Assembly: GCF_965363235.1 (NCBI RefSeq)
Contig: NC_134845.1
Coordinates: forward strand, 32,908,154 to 32,972,153
Length of the DNA: 64,000 bases
Source: Mytilus galloprovincialis
Taxonomy: Eukaryota > Mollusca > Bivalvia > Mytilida > Mytilidae
Direction: 5' to 3'
Below are positions 1-11,300 of this stretch, piece by piece (within the stretch, counting starts at the first letter, position 1; the number at the start of each line of letters is the position of its first letter). The position numbers and the translations under genes were made by a program. The notes below the pieces were generated by a model. It was not told the DNA's origin. It ran no database searches and was given only the letters and a program-made list of their open reading frames with translations.

Positions 1-605
1 CTGCCATAAAAGATTGCGAAGACATTCACGATAATGCAAGATCAAATGAAAACAATGCAATTGACGATGGCATAAATACGTATCACGTGATTGACGAAAG
101 TCAGATGGACAAATCACGTGACGAACCCAACAGTGGAAATCCTTATCTGAATGTTTTATTTTCTGAAAGTGATTCTGTAGATGAAGAAGACAGCAATACA
201 TGCAATGACGGATACTTAGATCCGTATCATATAACAAGAGAACATTTGTCTCGTGATTTTGATTGGGAATTAAACCACAATGATTGTACAGAAGATGGAT
301 ACCTCCTTTCGTATAACGCATTACTAGACAGACATCAATCCTTAAAACATATTATAAAAACAGCTGTTATCAGCACCGAGGCAGGAGAGTCGTTCTCTAC
401 AACTCCATCCGATCCTCATACGGATTTAGAGCGATATATGCAAATGCATGGTCAATTACAAAACTTAATTGAAAGCATATTACATCAGTACAACATTTCT
501 CCTGAAAAAACTTTAGCAGCTGCAAAATTAACTTCATTTACTATCGAAATGAATAGTGAAAGTATGCTTGTTGAGGATGAAGCGTTTAATGAAAGTGTAT
601 GTTAG
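1..605 (+). CDS. Receptor cytoplasmic tail, 3' exon only (paralogue A, partial)
   Basis: The frame is open from base 3 to a TAG at 603-605, and the window edge cuts the 5' part, so the membrane segment and ectodomain lie outside. It is homologous to the tails of the two complete receptors at 8261-21220 and 25769-36049: it shares YHVIDESQM, then GYLDPYH, EDGYL..YNALL and RYMQM in the same order. The tyrosine sites read YHVI, YLNV, YLDP, YNAL and YMQM. YMQM fits the YxxM consensus for the PI3-kinase p85 SH2 domain, and YLDP fits Crk-type YxxP sites (established consensus; use here is inferred). It is clearly more diverged than the other two are from each other: the second Tyr of the last motif is His, and YHSL has become YHIT. 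An upstream start codon is not implied. Candidate poly(A) signals (AATAAA) lie within 350 bp downstream. Confidence 0.8.
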   Translation, partial: AIKDCEDIHDNARSNENNAIDDGINTYHVIDESQMDKSRDEPNSGNPYLNVLFSESDSVDEEDSNTCNDGYLDPYHITREHLSRDFDWELNHNDCTEDGYLLSYNALLDRHQSLKHIIKTAVISTEAGESFSTTPSDPHTDLERYMQMHGQLQNLIESILHQYNISPEKTLAAAKLTSFTIEMNSESMLVEDEAFNESVC

Positions 606-1266
606 AGCACCATACAATTCCTTGAAAAAAGTCAATTCATGTGTAAAAAACCCAACTTTAGTCTCTCCATATTTCGCGATATAATTGCCACTTTTTAGTA
701 ACATGCATTCAGAATTATTATTAATGTTGATAGATATTTCTTTGTACAACAAAAAAAGGATAAACACCAGTTACCAAATGATGTAGATGTAAGCAACTAT
801 GTGTAACCGCATAGCATTTTATAATGAAAAATAAAATGGTTTTGTAATCTATGATAGGAATAAGAAATGCTTCAAACGACAAAAGAAGCACAGCTTTATT
901 AATATAAAATACAATAAACGAATGAATATGATAGATAGCAAATAAAGACAACATTTGAATAATAGTCTTACTCAATTCACATTATTTGATTTACTAAATG
1001 GTGTTTAACGCCACTTACATAATTATTGTGCTATCTCATGGCGTTAAGTTATTATTGGTGGAGAAAGACGGAATGCTCGAACAGAACCACTGAAATTCGG
1101 AGGAAAACTAACGAGTCTAGTGTATTTGAATGTGAATAATATGTACCTGCCACAGACCGTAATTAATTTCATAATTTGGATACAGGATAAGCACAAAATA
1201 AATTTCGAAATCAGCTGAAAACCAATAGTGACATTTTATAACAATTACATAAACCATCCAAATTAC

Positions 1267-1478
1267 CAGGAGTTTCATGTTGTTCGAAAGTGCTTTTGTT
1301 GTTTGCATTAGACTATTCGGAGGCGCACGAGACATGACAGTATGAATATCACACCAAATGCAAAATTCAAGAGCATAAAAACAAGAGAAACCAAACACAC
1401 CGTGTATCATCAGTACACCGGATATAGGTACTAAGCAAGCGGACATGATCGATTTTGACCTTACACGGTAACGAAAAT
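1267..1478 (-). other. Candidate internal exon of an unidentified membrane protein
   Basis: On the minus strand a 212-nt segment is bounded by an AG acceptor (after CAAACAAAG) and a GT donor (CTCCTG|GTAATT). It encodes about 70 open residues including YRVRSKSIM, LVPISGVLM and MSRAPPNSLMQ. Two hydrophobic stretches, around ISGVLMIHGVFGF and in the longer frame around LLVIWMVYVIVI, suggest membrane segments. An inverted, partly degraded copy lies about 750 bp away. I do not recognise the family. No further exon of such a gene was found, so it may be an orphan or pseudogene exon. Confidence 0.28.
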
Positions 1479-2194
1479 CTTTGTTTGATTGATCAATATT
1501 CAATGTACATTTCTCAACATTTGAAATTCCTGCTCCCAAATAATTTTTGCATCGATTTTTTTCTATTCATAAAACAACTTTGATATTCTACTAAGAACAA
1601 TTAACTTGTACAAGCGCAAATAGTTGTGAATGTCAACACCAACTTTCAATTTCGATACAGTTGTTGAGACATTTACATGTTTTATCTGAAAGAAACCTAA
1701 TACAGGACAAAAGTAATAATCACCTATCATAAACCTACCTGTGATTACTCATTCCTTGAAACATTTGGGTAATAAACGAATATAAAAATAATGTTTTTGT
1801 GTACGGTGTACAACACCATAACTATGCACCGTACATAAGGATTTATGTGGTCAGCTAAACACCGTACACAACCCTTTTTTAGGGTTAAAATATCGAAAAA
1901 TAACATATTATGTATGAAAGATTTCAATGCCAATTATTGAAACAGCTATACTTATTACACACACACATTGACCTTCTATCAGAAAAAGAGTTGCAATGAA
2001 TATAGATATATATCAGATGAGACAAGGGGCGAACTTCTTTGACAAGTATTTACACATACTTTTACAATGTTTTAGTAATCTCTCTTGTTTTTGGAAAATA
2101 ATGAGACATCTGTAACCATCAATCTACGACCAAATCATTTCTTAAAACAGCAATTATGTTTAGATTGAAGTACATATTGATATTATGTGAACAA

Positions 2195-2290
2195 AACAAA
2201 GATTTTAGTTACGGTGTAAGAACAAAATCGCTCACGCCCGCTTGGTTAGTACCTATATCCGCTGTACGATGATACACAGTGAAACAGGCT
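2195..2290 (+). pseudogene. Inverted, broken copy of the 1267-1478 candidate exon
   Basis: The + strand here is closely similar to the minus strand of about 1398-1490. It gives YGVRTKSL..AWLVPISAV and then hits an in-frame TGA. The similarity runs a few bases into the preceding intron-like sequence (ACAAAGATTTT), so the duplication was at DNA level. Confidence 0.4.
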
Positions 2291-3101
2291 TTATTGGAAC
2301 TAAAACATTATGTGTCATGCAATTTCTTGAATGTATTGTCCTATTGTTTTCAAAGTAGTTTGATTAATTGTTTTTAGCGTTCGTCTCTCATATTTCACTT
2401 TTTACATGGAAATTTGGAAAATATGTTATGCTAACTGCGCATATGGGCGTGTTACTGAGCTTGTGATACCGTATATGCAAAACGTTTTGCATCAGTAGCA
2501 TCAAACAGACATCTTCTAATTTGAACAACTGTAGCCTGCAACAAAATTAAAACTGACTATCAGTTTAAAATGACCTGCATCAATAAGAAATGGTTTAAAG
2601 ACGGATTGTTTCAATTCTAGACAAGTTTGTTGGAAGAAAAGGTGATGTTGAGTTAGCCTTATGTATGCGTAAATATATGTTGGCAAGTGCGAAAACGCAA
2701 AGCTATGACCATATTTAATATCAAAATATGCAATCGATTTAAAAATTCGTACATTTGAAAAATTCTCCAAAGTAAATATGATGAAAGAATGATGCACTTA
2801 TAAAACACTAAACATTTTAATATCTTATTTTAAGACGAGACAAGTAAAACTATAATAAAAACTATAACTATATATATTACCGTACAGCAACAAGCAAATG
2901 ATAAAAAAATCATGCTTGTATAACACCATAACGTCTTACACTAATTTCGATCAATAAATTTGAAAAGGCCATTAAGCAAAGTCGTGTGTATTTCACAGAT
3001 AAAAATTGTCTTGCAGGTCTAAAGAAAAATCATATTGTGCATTTTCATGCAGAAAGTATAAAAGAAACATATTATTCTTGTTCAGTTAACAAATGATCAA
3101 A

Positions 3102-3590
3102 AAGCTTTGGAGGGTTGCCACTCATAAGGAAGCTCTTAAACCAAGAGTTCCAAATGGGGAAGTTGAAATCATCCCTTCGTAAATTTTACGGACGTAATCA
3201 AGAGTTGGTTGAGGTTATGGAATAATCTTTTCACAGATGATATCGGATATGTTCCTTACTTCGTAACTACAATCCTCTTTCCTTTTCATGAATGTGACCT
3301 CCCGAATTAGACTATTTACCGGGTGTGCACTAACTTGAGCAACATGACGGATGCCACATATGGAGCAGGATCTGCTTATCCTTCCGGAACACCTGAGATC
3401 ACCCCAAGGTTTTGGTGGGTTCGTTTTGCTCAGTCATTAGTTTTCTATATTGAGTCTTGTGTACTATTATTTGTCTGTTTGTCTTTTTCGTTTCTAGCCA
3501 TGGCGTTGTCAGTTTATTTTCGATCTATGAGTTTGACTGTCCCTCTGGTATCTTTCGCCCCTCTTTACAAATACTATTACAATGAGTAAA
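3102..3590 (+). mobile_element. 3' end of a decayed reverse-transcriptase element with its tail repeat
   Basis: Around 3147-3228 one frame reads GKLKSSLRKFYGR followed by NQELVEV and a stop. I recognise this as the C-terminal part of an RT-containing ORF that is abundant in mussel genomes; its YIDD-box region appears as a separate relic near 61.0 kb. The downstream non-coding tail contains GGAGCAGGATCTGC, then TCCGGAACACCTGAGATCACC and CCATGGCGTTGTCAG. This tail recurs on its own at 3885-4067, 22045-22290 and, inverted, 36225-36395. Too many stops remain for activity. The element class (Penelope-like or LINE) cannot be settled here. Confidence 0.55.
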
Positions 3591-3884
3591 AGTCTGTCAC
3601 ATTAAACAAAAACAACAGTACCATTATATATGAATACCTAAAATGATTTCGAAAAAGAGGATAAGAGAAACATTTATAAGGTTTTTTCCTGTTTAATTAA
3701 AATTATCATAAAATCATAAATTTAAAATGCCATTTTTTTCAACTCTGTACAATCATACGTTTGCAGTGAATATCAACATTACTGATGATTCTTTCGTAGA
3801 CTAAATGTGCATTTGTCTCGCAAATTTTGAATCCTCGAACATGTAACGTAATTATTTGCAATAATATATGCTGTTACTAGTAAT

Positions 3885-4067
3885 GATATTTTGAAAGAGT
3901 TAATTGGTGGGGTTCGTGTTGTTTATTCTTTAGTTTTCTATGTTGTGTCATGTGTACTATTGTTTTTCTGTTTGTCTTTTTCATTTTTGGCCATGGCGTT
4001 GTCAGTTTGTTTTAGATTTATGAGTTTGACTGTCCCTTTGGTATCTTTCGTCCCTCTTTTAATTAGA
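3885..4067 (+). repeat. Second copy of the RT-element tail repeat
   Basis: Directly repeated relative to 3400-3575: it shares GGTGGGGTTCG-like, TTTTCTATGTTGTGTC, CCATGGCGTTGTCAG and GAGTTTGACTGTCCC. The small open frames here are by-products of the repeat. Confidence 0.65.
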
Positions 4068-4636
4068 TATAAAAAAAACATATGGTATAGGTGCCAATGA
4101 GACCATTATCCATCCAAGTCAAAATGTTTAAAAGTCAACCATTATATGTCAAAGCACAGAGACCAGGCTTACACCGAACAGCAAGAAATAAAAAGCCCTA
4201 AAATTGATAAGTGTAAAACCATCCAAATCGGAAAACGAACGGTTTTATGTTTATAAAATACGAGAAACACTAATGACCGGCATTAAAAAAACAAAAAATC
4301 AATGAACAACAGGTGCGCGTCTGGCGTACTAAATTATAATCCTGGTACCTTTGATAACTATTTACACCACTGGGTCGATGCTACTGCTGGTGGACGTTTC
4401 GTCCCCGAGGGTATCACCCACCCAGTAGTCAACACTTCGGTGCTGACATGAATATTAATAATGTGGTCATTTTATTAAATTTTCTGTTTACAAAACTTTG
4501 AAATTTTCGACAAACTAAGGATTTTCTTATCCCAGTTATAGATTACCTTAGCCGTATTTGGCACCACTTTTTGGAATTTTGTATACTCAATGCTCTTCAA
4601 CTTTGTACTTGTTTGGCTTTATAATTATTTTAATAT

Positions 4637-4685
4637 GAGCGTCACTGGTGAGTCTTATGTAGACGAAACGCGCGTCTGGCGTACT
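4637..4685 (+). ncRNA. Hammerhead ribozyme (type I), junction of units 1 and 2
   Basis: The order is stem I strand GAGCGTCA, core CTGGTGA, stem II GTC-TTATGTA-GAC, core GAAA, a very short stem III ACGCGCGT, the cleavage triplet GTC, then the stem I return TGGCGTAC. Stem I pairs about six positions including G-T wobbles. The conserved CUGAUGA is CUGGUGA here, one change at an invariant core A, which should weaken or stop cleavage. The minimal stem III is typical of metazoan type I forms. Confidence 0.75.
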
Positions 4686-4991
4686 AAATTATAATCCTGG
4701 TACCTTTGATAACTATTTACACCACTGGGTCGATGCTACTGCTGGTGGACGTTTCGTCCCCGAGGGTATCACCAGCCCAGTAGTCAACACTTCGGTGTTG
4801 ACATGAATATTAATAATGTGGTCATTTTATTAAATATCCTGTTTACAAAACTTTGAAATTTTCGAAAAACTAAGGATTTTCTTATCCCAGGTATAGATTA
4901 CCTTAGCCGTGTTTGGCACCACTTTTTGGAATTTTGGATACTCAATGCTCTTCATCTTTGTACTTGTTTGGCTTTATAAATATTTTGATAT

Positions 4992-5039
4992 GAGCGTCAC
5001 TGATGAGTCTTATGTAAACGAAACGCGCGTCTGGCGTAC
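4992..5039 (+). ncRNA. Hammerhead ribozyme (type I), junction of units 2 and 3
   Basis: Same layout as the copy at 4637, but with the canonical core CTGATGA and GAAA. Stem II is GTC-TTATGTA-AAC, so the outer pair is mismatched (G to A). The cleavage triplet is GTC. Of the copies in this window it has the most intact catalytic core. Confidence 0.78.
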
Positions 5040-5160
5040 TAAATTATTATCCTGGTACCTTTGATAACTATCCTGACATAGGACAGATTCAAACAAATGC
5101 AGCGGTTTTAAACGTTAAAACATGCGCCAACCTTAATACTAACTTGAAATACTAGTATAA

Positions 5161-8084
5161 CATCACAAGTATGTTAAGAATGTGCTTGCTGAATTCAGAG
5201 GCTTAAATAACACAGGCCCATTTTGATAACTCTTTTAAAAAAAAAACAGACAAAGGATCAGTCAACTAAACACTACCATTACGAAAAAAGTGTAGGTTTT
5301 GAAATTAAGAGAGGTCACTAAGCTTGTCATAAATTGCAGTTTGTTAATGGCGCATTACAATATGTATATAACAATGTGTGATGGAATAAACTTAAAGAAT
5401 TACAAAATTAATGTACTACTACATCGTAAGGTACTATTGGAAATCTCTTTTACAGGCGTACGACTTCTGACTTAAATCATTCTTTTTTTTTAGTAAAATC
5501 TTTACAGTCATTTTCTCAAATGTTACATGTTTTTTTGTCAATAGTTACTCAGCTGCAATGTTTTTCTATACCATTACATCATATTTGAATCGTCACGGTG
5601 CACTGGAATTGTCTATGCGCTTTGAATATTGCCGTTGAAAAATTCGGGATGATAATCAAAATTCTATGGAATTTTTCTTGTTTGATAATCGTAATTTCTT
5701 TATCGGATAATAGTAACAGAAAAATATCAAATGTGTCTTTCAGCATTTCAATGGTATTTTGTGTGTTAAAATGCAAATGTCCAGTTTATGGATGACATTC
5801 ACGGAAAATAAAAATAAACGAAGAAACTTACAGGTTAATATCTAGGACAAATTTACTTATATATCTCGATTTATGGGCGTATTCAAATAAAACCGTGATT
5901 TCTTGTCCCAGCCACTTTTAAAAAAATGTGTTTGATCTTTACAAGTGTTTTTTTTTTTTGTGCAGTCAGTATATGGAATTAGATTTAACCTTTTTAAGCA
6001 AAGAATCATACTATTTTTAGATAAAAAAAAATATCAGTGTACAGCTTAATACGTGCTTTGATGAATATAATCATACTTGTTACTATTGCAATATAGGGAT
6101 TGTGAGGGGGTAAACAAAACATGTAAATATGTCCACTACAAAACGGTCACCTACGAAACAAGTATTGCAGATTTTGTCGATTTTCAATTATAATCGTGCA
6201 ATCAAATAACAAGGGTTAGTTGCATGTCATTTTCAGTATGTTTTTATCAACATAGAATAGGGTTGATGTCAACTACGAAAGATTTTGTCCACTTCGTTCG
6301 AAACAGTTGTGTCCACTATGACACTCATCAAAATGTCCACTACGTAACAGGAAGAAAATAATGAAATGTTTGAGTTTTCAGAACTTTATTAATAAAAGGG
6401 ACTTAGTTTATTTCAAAAGTTGATAAGACGATACAGTAAGGATTAGAAGTTTTACAACTTCTTTAAATTGTAAGAAACATTGGAAGAAGTGTTTTAGTAA
6501 CTGAGAAGGATTTTTATCTTGAAATGTGCAGTATTGTAGTTTACTACTGATAAATGAGCTATAAGAACAGGTTCAATCCACCAGTGTCTACATAAGAAAA
6601 TGCATGTACCAAGTCAGGAAGAATATAAAAGTAATTATCCATTCGTTTTACGTGTTTCAGCTTTTCATTTTGTCCTTTGATTAGGGACTTTCCTTTTTGA
6701 ATTTTCATCGGAGTTAATAATTTCATACAGTCTTTGTTTCCTTGATTTCTTTAATAAAAAAACCTTTTTAAAAATTCATGGACTGAGTTTTCCAGATCAA
6801 GAAAAAGCACCTTTAGAAAAAAATCTGATCTATGTTTGTATTAAGTGTAACTGTAATTTAATGCATTACTTGAGAAAAGAGTTGTGTAATTTCCTGCATA
6901 ACATTGTATTTCATGCCATTACTATTTTCACATACTATATATCTTTCACAGATTGCTAGAGATTCAGCTTAAGCAGAATTTAAGATTTCTGGATTAATAA
7001 TTAAGAACATAATCATTTGGATATTGCTTTTTTTCAGGAAACATTACTATAAAAGTGTTTTAATGTAATGCATTATATTACAATTACCTTTTCATGATTA
7101 AATAACAGAAAAATAGACCATTGTCTATACACTAATTAGTTGGTTTGAAAATTAATCTTTTCACCATTTTGAAACTTGGTAATAAGATATTGTAAAATTA
7201 GGAAACACATTCTCAGTAAATATTTTTTGATTGGAATTAAAAAACAAATGTACACTTATAAAAGTGAAGTTAAAATAAATATCAAATTTCATCTCTGTAA
7301 TTTCTGTTTATAGAAAATTCAGAGATGTATACATTGAAACCTTTATGATGTAAAAATGTAATAATTATATTGAATAGACATTTAGTTGTTACTTGAATTT
7401 AATATGCATACGAAACAGTTATTGCATATACTAGATCCTTTCGTGACTTCATTTTGTTTTCCATAATATTTTTTTCCACTTAATAATAACATTTCCTTAT
7501 GTCATGTGTAATTCAATGCATAAATTTGCAAAAGTAATTGTAATATAATGCACTGCATTGATAAATGCATGTAATTGTAATTTAATGCATGGTTGTGTGA
7601 AAGTAATTGTAATTGTAATATAATGTATTACATTACAATGTTATTCGCCTCATGACTGATGCATAGTATAAGTTTTCTTTAGTCAAATCCAATATTAATT
7701 CAGGGATTTTTTTTGTGTTTTCGCAAAGATGGGGGTGGGAACATTTTATCAAGTATATATTCATAAACATTTTATTTGATCTTTTGTTTTCATCGTTAAC
7801 TTCTAAGACCGCGTATTTTTGTTAAGGTATGCATCTCCCTTTTCAATTAGCTACAAATGTAGTACACATTTTGTTTAGTCGCCATTCGAATCCCGCCTCC
7901 GGATGCCGGATGTTATGCCCTTTAGTGGCCGTTAGCTGCTCTCTTTTCTTTCCCTTTTCATTCTATTTTATATCGTTCATTTACATTTTTTATAATTCGC
8001 GATTGATTTCCCTTACTGGTGCAGCTTTTGTAATAACTCCACTTGTGGGTTAAAGTGTGCAATTCAATATCATAATATTTATCA
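5161..8084. other. Intergenic, no gene seen
   Basis: AT-rich sequence with short overlapping open frames only. Two low-level patterns stand out: a GTCCACTACG-like motif occurring about five times in 6129-6345 and TAATGCAT/GTAATGCATTAC-like words at 6850-6880, 7060-7090 and 7540-7640. No coding or RNA gene could be supported. Confidence 0.5.
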
Positions 8085-8087
8085 AGG

Positions 8088-8200
8088 ATGCGATGTATTA
8101 ACGGAAATAACTAAATATTTCCCTAACAATAAATTTTGATTGTATTTTGTATATGTGAACTTTGTTTCCTGTGTTGATTTTGTACTGGAAACAATTGTAA
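8088..8200 (+). promoter_or_regulatory. Conserved upstream block of receptor gene B
   Basis: This block, 158 bp before the ATG, contains GGAAATAACTAAATATTTCC, an imperfect inverted GGAA/TTCC pair, followed by CTAACAAT. The same arrangement occurs about 170 bp before the ATG of receptor gene C (25597-25617) and once more at 23469-23488. Conservation at matching distance suggests a core promoter or enhancer element. The factor is unknown. Confidence 0.4.
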
Positions 8201-8260
8201 CGTAATCGCTCAGTGTTTGATTATGTCTAATTAAAACATTAGCTATTTCCAAAATCGAAA

Positions 8261-8352
8261 ATGCTAATGTTACTGTATTATGTTTTGTTACCTGTTCTGT
8301 TCATCATTCATGGATCCTGTTTAACAGGAAATGTGTGTAAAAATCGTACAAC
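8261..8352 (+). CDS. Gene B exon 1: signal peptide
   Basis: ATG, a hydrophobic core (LLYYVLLPVLFII), a cleavage-like HGSC, then NVCKNRT. Donor AC|GTGAGT, phase 2. Its 92-nt length is the same as gene C exon 1. Confidence 0.85.
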
Positions 8353-11300
8353 GTGAGTATTTTTCAAAATTAATAAAGACTATATGAATTTTGCAGAAAT
8401 TTCAAAAAAAGTTTATTTGAACTTCACGTCGATTGGTGCTATCAACATGATAGTCTGAACTAAATATTTATGTGTAAATTATGCAGACCTTTCGAAATAA
8501 ATTTGTTTGGAGTGTATGTCAATTACCGCTATCAACCCGAGTCTGACCTTTATATTCATAGCTTACACTTTTGATATGTAAAACGCGAGTTTCCATTTAA
8601 GAGGGAGTATGAAATGTAAGTTGTGCATTGATCATATCCTACAAACGTTCTTTATTTGACCTTTTAATATTTGTTTTATGCATTCGCCACTGATGAGTCC
8701 TTTAAATTTGTAGATGTAATGCATATATATGTATATAGCAAAACAAATTTTAATCCTGGTATATATGATGAGTTTATCTACATTATTCAAGTGGTATATG
8801 TCACTTGAAATATATTTTTGTCTTATTGTATATACAATTGTACAGCTCATATTTGCAATGGAATAGATTGAAAGTAGCCTAAAACATGGTGTTTAAATGT
8901 TCTCCTTTCAATAATAACACTCATCATCAATGTAAACATTTCAACAACATCTATGTCTGACATGAATATATCTATCGACATATATATTTAATGTATATTT
9001 TATCATCTACTAGTATAGAAAAGAGTTTCCCTCTCTAAGAAACAGCGAAATATGCAGTAAATAACTGTGAATATTTAACGAATTATATTTGACTTTTGTA
9101 AACGTAGTGATTCAGATGAAATCTCAATTTTGAATAGCATTTCAAAAGCTTCAAGCGCTGTTAATGTGTTACTGAATGGTCCTCGAGGACAATCAAAAGT
9201 TACACAATACAGTTATTTTTATGTCAAATAATTGACTTTGCTCATTGAAAACGGTTAAATGTATCTATAAGTTTTCGGGGAACTCCAATGAGTCGTTTAT
9301 ATAATCTTTTTTTTTTGGGGGGGGGGGGGGATTTATCATTTGATTCTAATTTAGCATCAACTAACAGATAACAACAATACATTCTTTTGTAGAAAAGTTG
9401 GACGGAATTAAACGTTGTGAATTTATTTACAAAAAAGGCATGATCTAAACATTAACATCGTTTTTTCCCCAATATAAATTTTGAATCTGATCATAATGAC
9501 GCATAATGCATCTATAGAGAAGATATTTATCTTAGCTCTCTCTTTTTTTAATGCCCTGTAATGAGAAACATATTTGAGATCACCGTGGCCTTTAACTTCA
9601 TCCATCTTGTCATTTGAAATATTATCTGATGGAGATAAAGTGTACATCTTGATATCATAACTTCAAGGCCATAGAGGTCCGCAATGAATGTTACACTTGT
9701 ACTGTAACATCTTTTGTAAAAAAATATTTCAAACAAAAAAAAGCATAAGGTTTGTTTCTTGTGTACAATGTGGAGTTTAGTATGGCGTTCATTATCACTG
9801 AACTAGTATATATATTTGTTAAGGGGCCAGCTGAAGGACCCCAGCGGGTGCAGGAATTTCTCGCTGCATTGAAGACCTGTTGGTGACCTTCTGATGTTGT
9901 CTTCTCTATGGTCGGGTTGTTGTCTCTTTGACACATTCCCCATTTCCATTCTCAATTTTATGTATGCTAATTTTAACTTCAATAATCATGATCTTCTATA
10001 AGTCATCATTATTCACTCCTTTGTCAAATCAAAACATGAAAGTACTTTTATTTCTAAAACAAATGCAATGCTTTATTTTCGGGGAAATATTAGACTTGTG
10101 GATATTAAGTTAATGAGGCTAGATTCAGGAACAAAACTACTGCAAAAGTAAACGTTTACAACTTTAACAAAGAAATTGCAAACAATGCGCAAATAAAAAC
10201 ATTTTATTACATTCGTTGAATTGAAAGTATTTTTTACACCTTATATATTTGTTTTAACCATTTTAGACAAGAGGACTACTGCTGCTTTGGAAGTGAGCAG
10301 ATTGGTGACAATTGTCAAGGCAAGTTATTGAGAATAAAACTCACAGTAAAATCAAAACTGATCATATTTCTTACCAACATGAAAAAGCTTGTCAAATTGT
10401 TAATATAACAGGGTGGTTTTTTAAGGGTCGTATAACAACACTCTGTTTAGGGTTCTTCATACTTTATTAATATTCAGGAAATATAATAAATACAGCCCTG
10501 AAATAATAATAACAAATATATAATAAAGTTATTAATCATCACAGTTACATATGAAGTAATCACATATTTGCATTTATAAAAGCTGACGTCATTTGATGAA
10601 TACAAAGTTAAAATATCATAGCCATAACGATCGTGAACGTAAAACTAAGTATATGATCTACATTTGAATATAACTATCAAACATTCAATTAACATATATC
10701 AAGGTACCATAGTATATCAATAATACGTATATCAATAGAGATCAAGATAGGCCTTACCGATTTATGGAATCAGGCTTTAACATCAACAGTATTACATTAG
10801 CATTATAACCAATGCTCTACTTCAATCATCAAATATATGTTTGTATGATCAATGGGTCCTACAAACAACGTACAACACAATAAGTATTCAAATACACATT
10901 ATAGTTCCATATAATCAAAGCATTACAATATTTTTATAATCAATTACAATAGTAATATAAACTTCGTTATCATATATTAAAATTACTGGCTATGACGTAG
11001 TATCAATATAAAGCAATGTGACGTATAAGACTCATGACATAAGGGTCAAATGTCATTCTCAGAATCATTCAAAAATCTATCTCCCTACTTGCAAACTACG
11101 CTTTCATATAGATCATACTCTGAATCAACTCTTTTACACACATTTACATAATATAGGGATATAGGGTTATACCTACCAAATAGGGCTTAAAGCGTTCCAT
11201 ACAATTCATTCATCTCTCATACAACTCAAAGTAAATAAAGTGCATTCTTACCTTATAAAGTGAATATACTAAATTCCATATGTCCAAAATACTGCAAATG

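Larger units (their letters stand above)
606..3101. other. Intergenic, mostly featureless
   Basis: AT-rich DNA between paralogue A and the first repeat block. The only coding-like signal is the minus-strand candidate exon at 1267-1478 and its inverted partial copy at about 2195-2290, listed separately. I see no other gene. Confidence 0.5.
4315..5071 (+). mobile_element. Retrozyme: tandem 355-bp units with hammerhead ribozymes
   Basis: The block GCGCGTCTGGCGTAC recurs at 4315, 4670 and 5025, an exact 355-bp period, giving two units plus a short third start. Each unit runs through CACCACTGGGTCGATGC, GACGTTTCGTCCCCGAGG, GTAGTCAACACTTCGG and TTGTACTTGTTTGGC to a hammerhead core at its end. Direct repeats with unit-length spacing and a type I hammerhead at each junction are the hallmark of metazoan retrozymes: non-autonomous elements copied through self-cleaved circular RNA (established for the family; activity here is inferred). 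The element has no protein-coding capacity. It is inserted in an older repeat. Confidence 0.8.
4068..5160. repeat. Dispersed repeat split by a retrozyme insertion
   Basis: Positions 4068-4314 (GGTGCCAATGAGACCA, CACCGAACAGCAAG, ACGAGAAACAC) and 5072-5160 (CCTGACATAGGACAG, AATGCAGCGG) look like the two halves of one dispersed mussel repeat. The 355-bp tandem retrozyme at 4315-5071 sits between them. Continuity of the halves is from my recollection of this repeat and should be checked by alignment. Sequence related in inverted orientation appears near 49820-49870 (GCTGTTCGGTGTGAGC). Confidence 0.5.

Noticed and set aside
5579..5795. Two overlapping opposite-strand frames of 65 codons
   Set aside because: They mirror each other in AT-rich DNA, with no splice sites or recognisable motif.
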